This document shows, one piece after another, positions 5,074 through 5,656 of a stretch of 5,656 bases of DNA. The notes beneath the pieces are model-generated. The model saw nothing but the letters and a program-made list of their open reading frames with translations. It was not told where the DNA came from and ran no database searches. The DNA comes from Syntrophaceae bacterium. Lineage in GTDB: Bacteria; Desulfobacterota; DTXE01. Numbering within the stretch: the first letter of the stretch is position 1; every line of letters starts with the position of its first letter. The stretch spans positions 1 through 5,656 of the forward strand of contig DTXE01000534.1 of assembly GCA_012962595.1 (NCBI GenBank). Reading direction: 5' to 3'. The position numbers were made by a program, and so were the translations under genes.

Positions 5074-5292
5074 ATGACACCAAAAAGGGCGGTTGAAGAA
5101 ATTTTGGAGAAAGTGAATATAATGCCTTTGGAGGATCAATGTATCATAATCGAAATTTTAAAAAATCGGTATAGAGAGAAAAGAAGGGAAGAGATCTTAA
5201 AACACCTTGAAGAGACTATGGAGGAATATAAGAAAGGGTTAACATCCAAAGGTAGTGTGGCCGACCTGTTAAAGGAATTAGAAAGTGATTAA
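5074..5292 (+). CDS. Small antitoxin-like protein of a RelE/ParE-type TA pair
   Basis: This gene encodes a 72-residue, highly charged and mostly helical protein. The opening VEEILEKVNIMPLEDQCIIIEILKNR (residues 6-31) resembles short antitoxins that begin with a leucine-rich helix of the type 'LPLEEQLELIEIL'. The rest, REKRREEILKHLEETMEEYKKGLTSKGSVADLLKELESD, resembles their C-terminal toxin-binding tail. Such proteins would wrap around the RelE-like toxin encoded by the overlapping downstream gene. GGAGGG at 5064-5069 lies 4 bases before ATG 5074, which fixes this start. The ATG at 5062 overlaps that ribosome binding site and is unlikely, and ATG 5070 is in another frame. The gene ends at 5292, overlapping the toxin start by 8 bases. 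It appears complete although its partner is truncated. The precise family is not certain. Confidence 0.7.
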   Translation: MTPKRAVEEILEKVNIMPLEDQCIIIEILKNRYREKRREEILKHLEETMEEYKKGLTSKGSVADLLKELESD

Positions 5293-5437
5293 TCTAATCT
5301 GGGGCAGTAGCTTCAAAAGGGCATATAAGAAGGCTGTCAGGGCCAATCCAGATTTAAAAGATAAGGTCGCTAAAGCCCTTGAAACATTCGTTACACTAAC
5401 CATCAAAATTAATGATCCAATCAGCAATAACCTTTAG
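5285..5437 (+). pseudogene. Truncated RelE-like type II toxin
   Basis: From GTG 5285, inside the end of the antitoxin gene, the frame encodes 50 residues ending at TAG 5435-5437. The start, INLIWGSSFKRAYKK followed by NPDLKDKVAKALETF, is a clear match to RelE/YafQ-like mRNA-interferase toxins (family form: a strand with W-x-SSFKRAYKK, then a two-helix hairpin with NPxLxxK and LxxF). Those proteins run to about 85-95 residues and carry the beta sheet and catalytic Arg/His/Tyr in the second half. Here, after ETFVT, the family's D-P-F-x-P-x-L-K-T-H-x-L segment is absent and no continuation was found in the other two frames before the next gene. The catalytic part is thus missing and the toxin should be inactive. 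The 8-base overlap shows the two were once a translationally coupled TA pair. Confidence 0.72.
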
Positions 5438-5484
5438 CTGATACCAATTAAATCGATCAGGTTTTGAGAAGATTTTGGGTATGT

Positions 5485-5510
5485 GATATATTACAGAGAT
5501 ATATTATAAT
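5485..5510 (+). promoter_or_regulatory. Perfect -10 box within a direct repeat, upstream of the second HicB gene
   Basis: TATAAT (5505-5510) is a perfect -10 box 34 bases before ATG 5544. No good -35 box is at the right distance (TGTGAT at 5482-5487 is poor). GATATATTA occurs twice, at 5485-5493 and 5498-5506, a 13-base period that overlaps the -10. A repeated word at the promoter of an antitoxin gene could be an operator for autorepression; that is inference. Confidence 0.4.
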
Positions 5511-5543
5511 GAGGCAAATAGAAGCACATCGGAGGTACAAGAA

Positions 5544-5656
5544 ATGGCTAAATCTAAAAAACACATAGATTATTATATAGCATATGAGATAGATGAAGAT
5601 GGATACATTATTGCATCATGTCCAGCTATTAAAGGCTGTGTAGCTGCAGGAAAGAC
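5544..5656 (+). CDS. HicB-family antitoxin, N-terminal part (cut by window end)
   Basis: Thirty-seven codons are present before the window ends. GGAGG at 5531-5535 lies 8 bases before ATG 5544, a strong ribosome binding site. The sequence MAKSKKHIDYYIAYEIDED, GYIIASCPAIKGCVAAGK is the typical HicB N-terminal strand-turn-strand: a hydrophobic strand, the acidic DEDG turn (17-20), the second strand with ASCPAIKGC (24-32), then the AAGK that leads into the family's helix. The protein would sequester a HicA-type mRNA interferase. Neither the C-terminal domain nor a hicA partner can be seen. It is clearly different in sequence from the HicB at 970, so it is not a recent duplicate. Confidence 0.78.
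   Translation, partial: MAKSKKHIDYYIAYEIDEDGYIIASCPAIKGCVAAGK

Noticed and set aside
5429..5463. Possible stem AACCT / AGGTT after the truncated toxin as a terminator
   Set aside because: The paired arms are only five bases with a long AT-rich loop and no proper T run.

Overview
The window is bacterial accessory DNA of moderate GC content, densely coding and with every recognisable gene on the + strand. No rRNA, tRNA or core gene is present, so the phylum cannot be fixed. The mixture of surface-polysaccharide genes, HicAB and RelE-like toxin-antitoxin (TA) remnants, a four-helix-bundle (S23-type) gene and a Uma2 nuclease is typical of anaerobic Firmicutes, Desulfobacterota and related uncultured lineages. 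That is only a loose inference.

Layout: (1) 1-857, a NodB-type polysaccharide deacetylase that starts inside a short tandem repeat and carries a second copy of that repeat within its reading frame. (2) 903-1489, a hicB-hicA toxin-antitoxin pair with its own promoter-like sequence; the toxin is frameshifted near its C-terminus. (3) 1503-2743, a 9-bp repeat array followed directly by a large, divergent deacetylase-like protein. (4) 2744-3651, a hairpin, another repeat array and the membrane permease of a polysaccharide ABC exporter. (5) 3652-4028, remains of a four-helix-bundle gene that ends in unrecognised sequence, in the place where the exporter ATPase gene would normally lie. (6) 4029-4742, a Uma2 (DUF820) nuclease gene bracketed by short repeat arrays, then a REP-like imperfect palindrome. 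(7) 4743-5061, a gene-free stretch. (8) 5074-5437, an intact small antitoxin-like gene overlapping a truncated RelE-like toxin. (9) 5485-5656, the promoter region and first 37 codons of a second HicB-type antitoxin, cut by the window edge.

Two deacetylases and a Wzm/TagG-like permease suggest part of a locus that makes and exports a surface glycan (O-antigen, capsule or wall polymer). No glycosyltransferase or ATPase lies in the window. The downstream half looks like decaying accessory DNA: three of its short genes are broken by frameshift or truncation.

The most distinctive feature is a family of degenerate 8- or 9-bp tandem repeats (consensus about ACCCAATA or ACCCAATCA, always in the same orientation). 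They lie before the first deacetylase, inside it, before the second, before the permease, and on both sides of the Uma2 gene. They mark gene boundaries, and one array is translated as a 16-residue insert just before a catalytic motif. I do not know what they do and see no evidence here of a complete new defence or mobile system.
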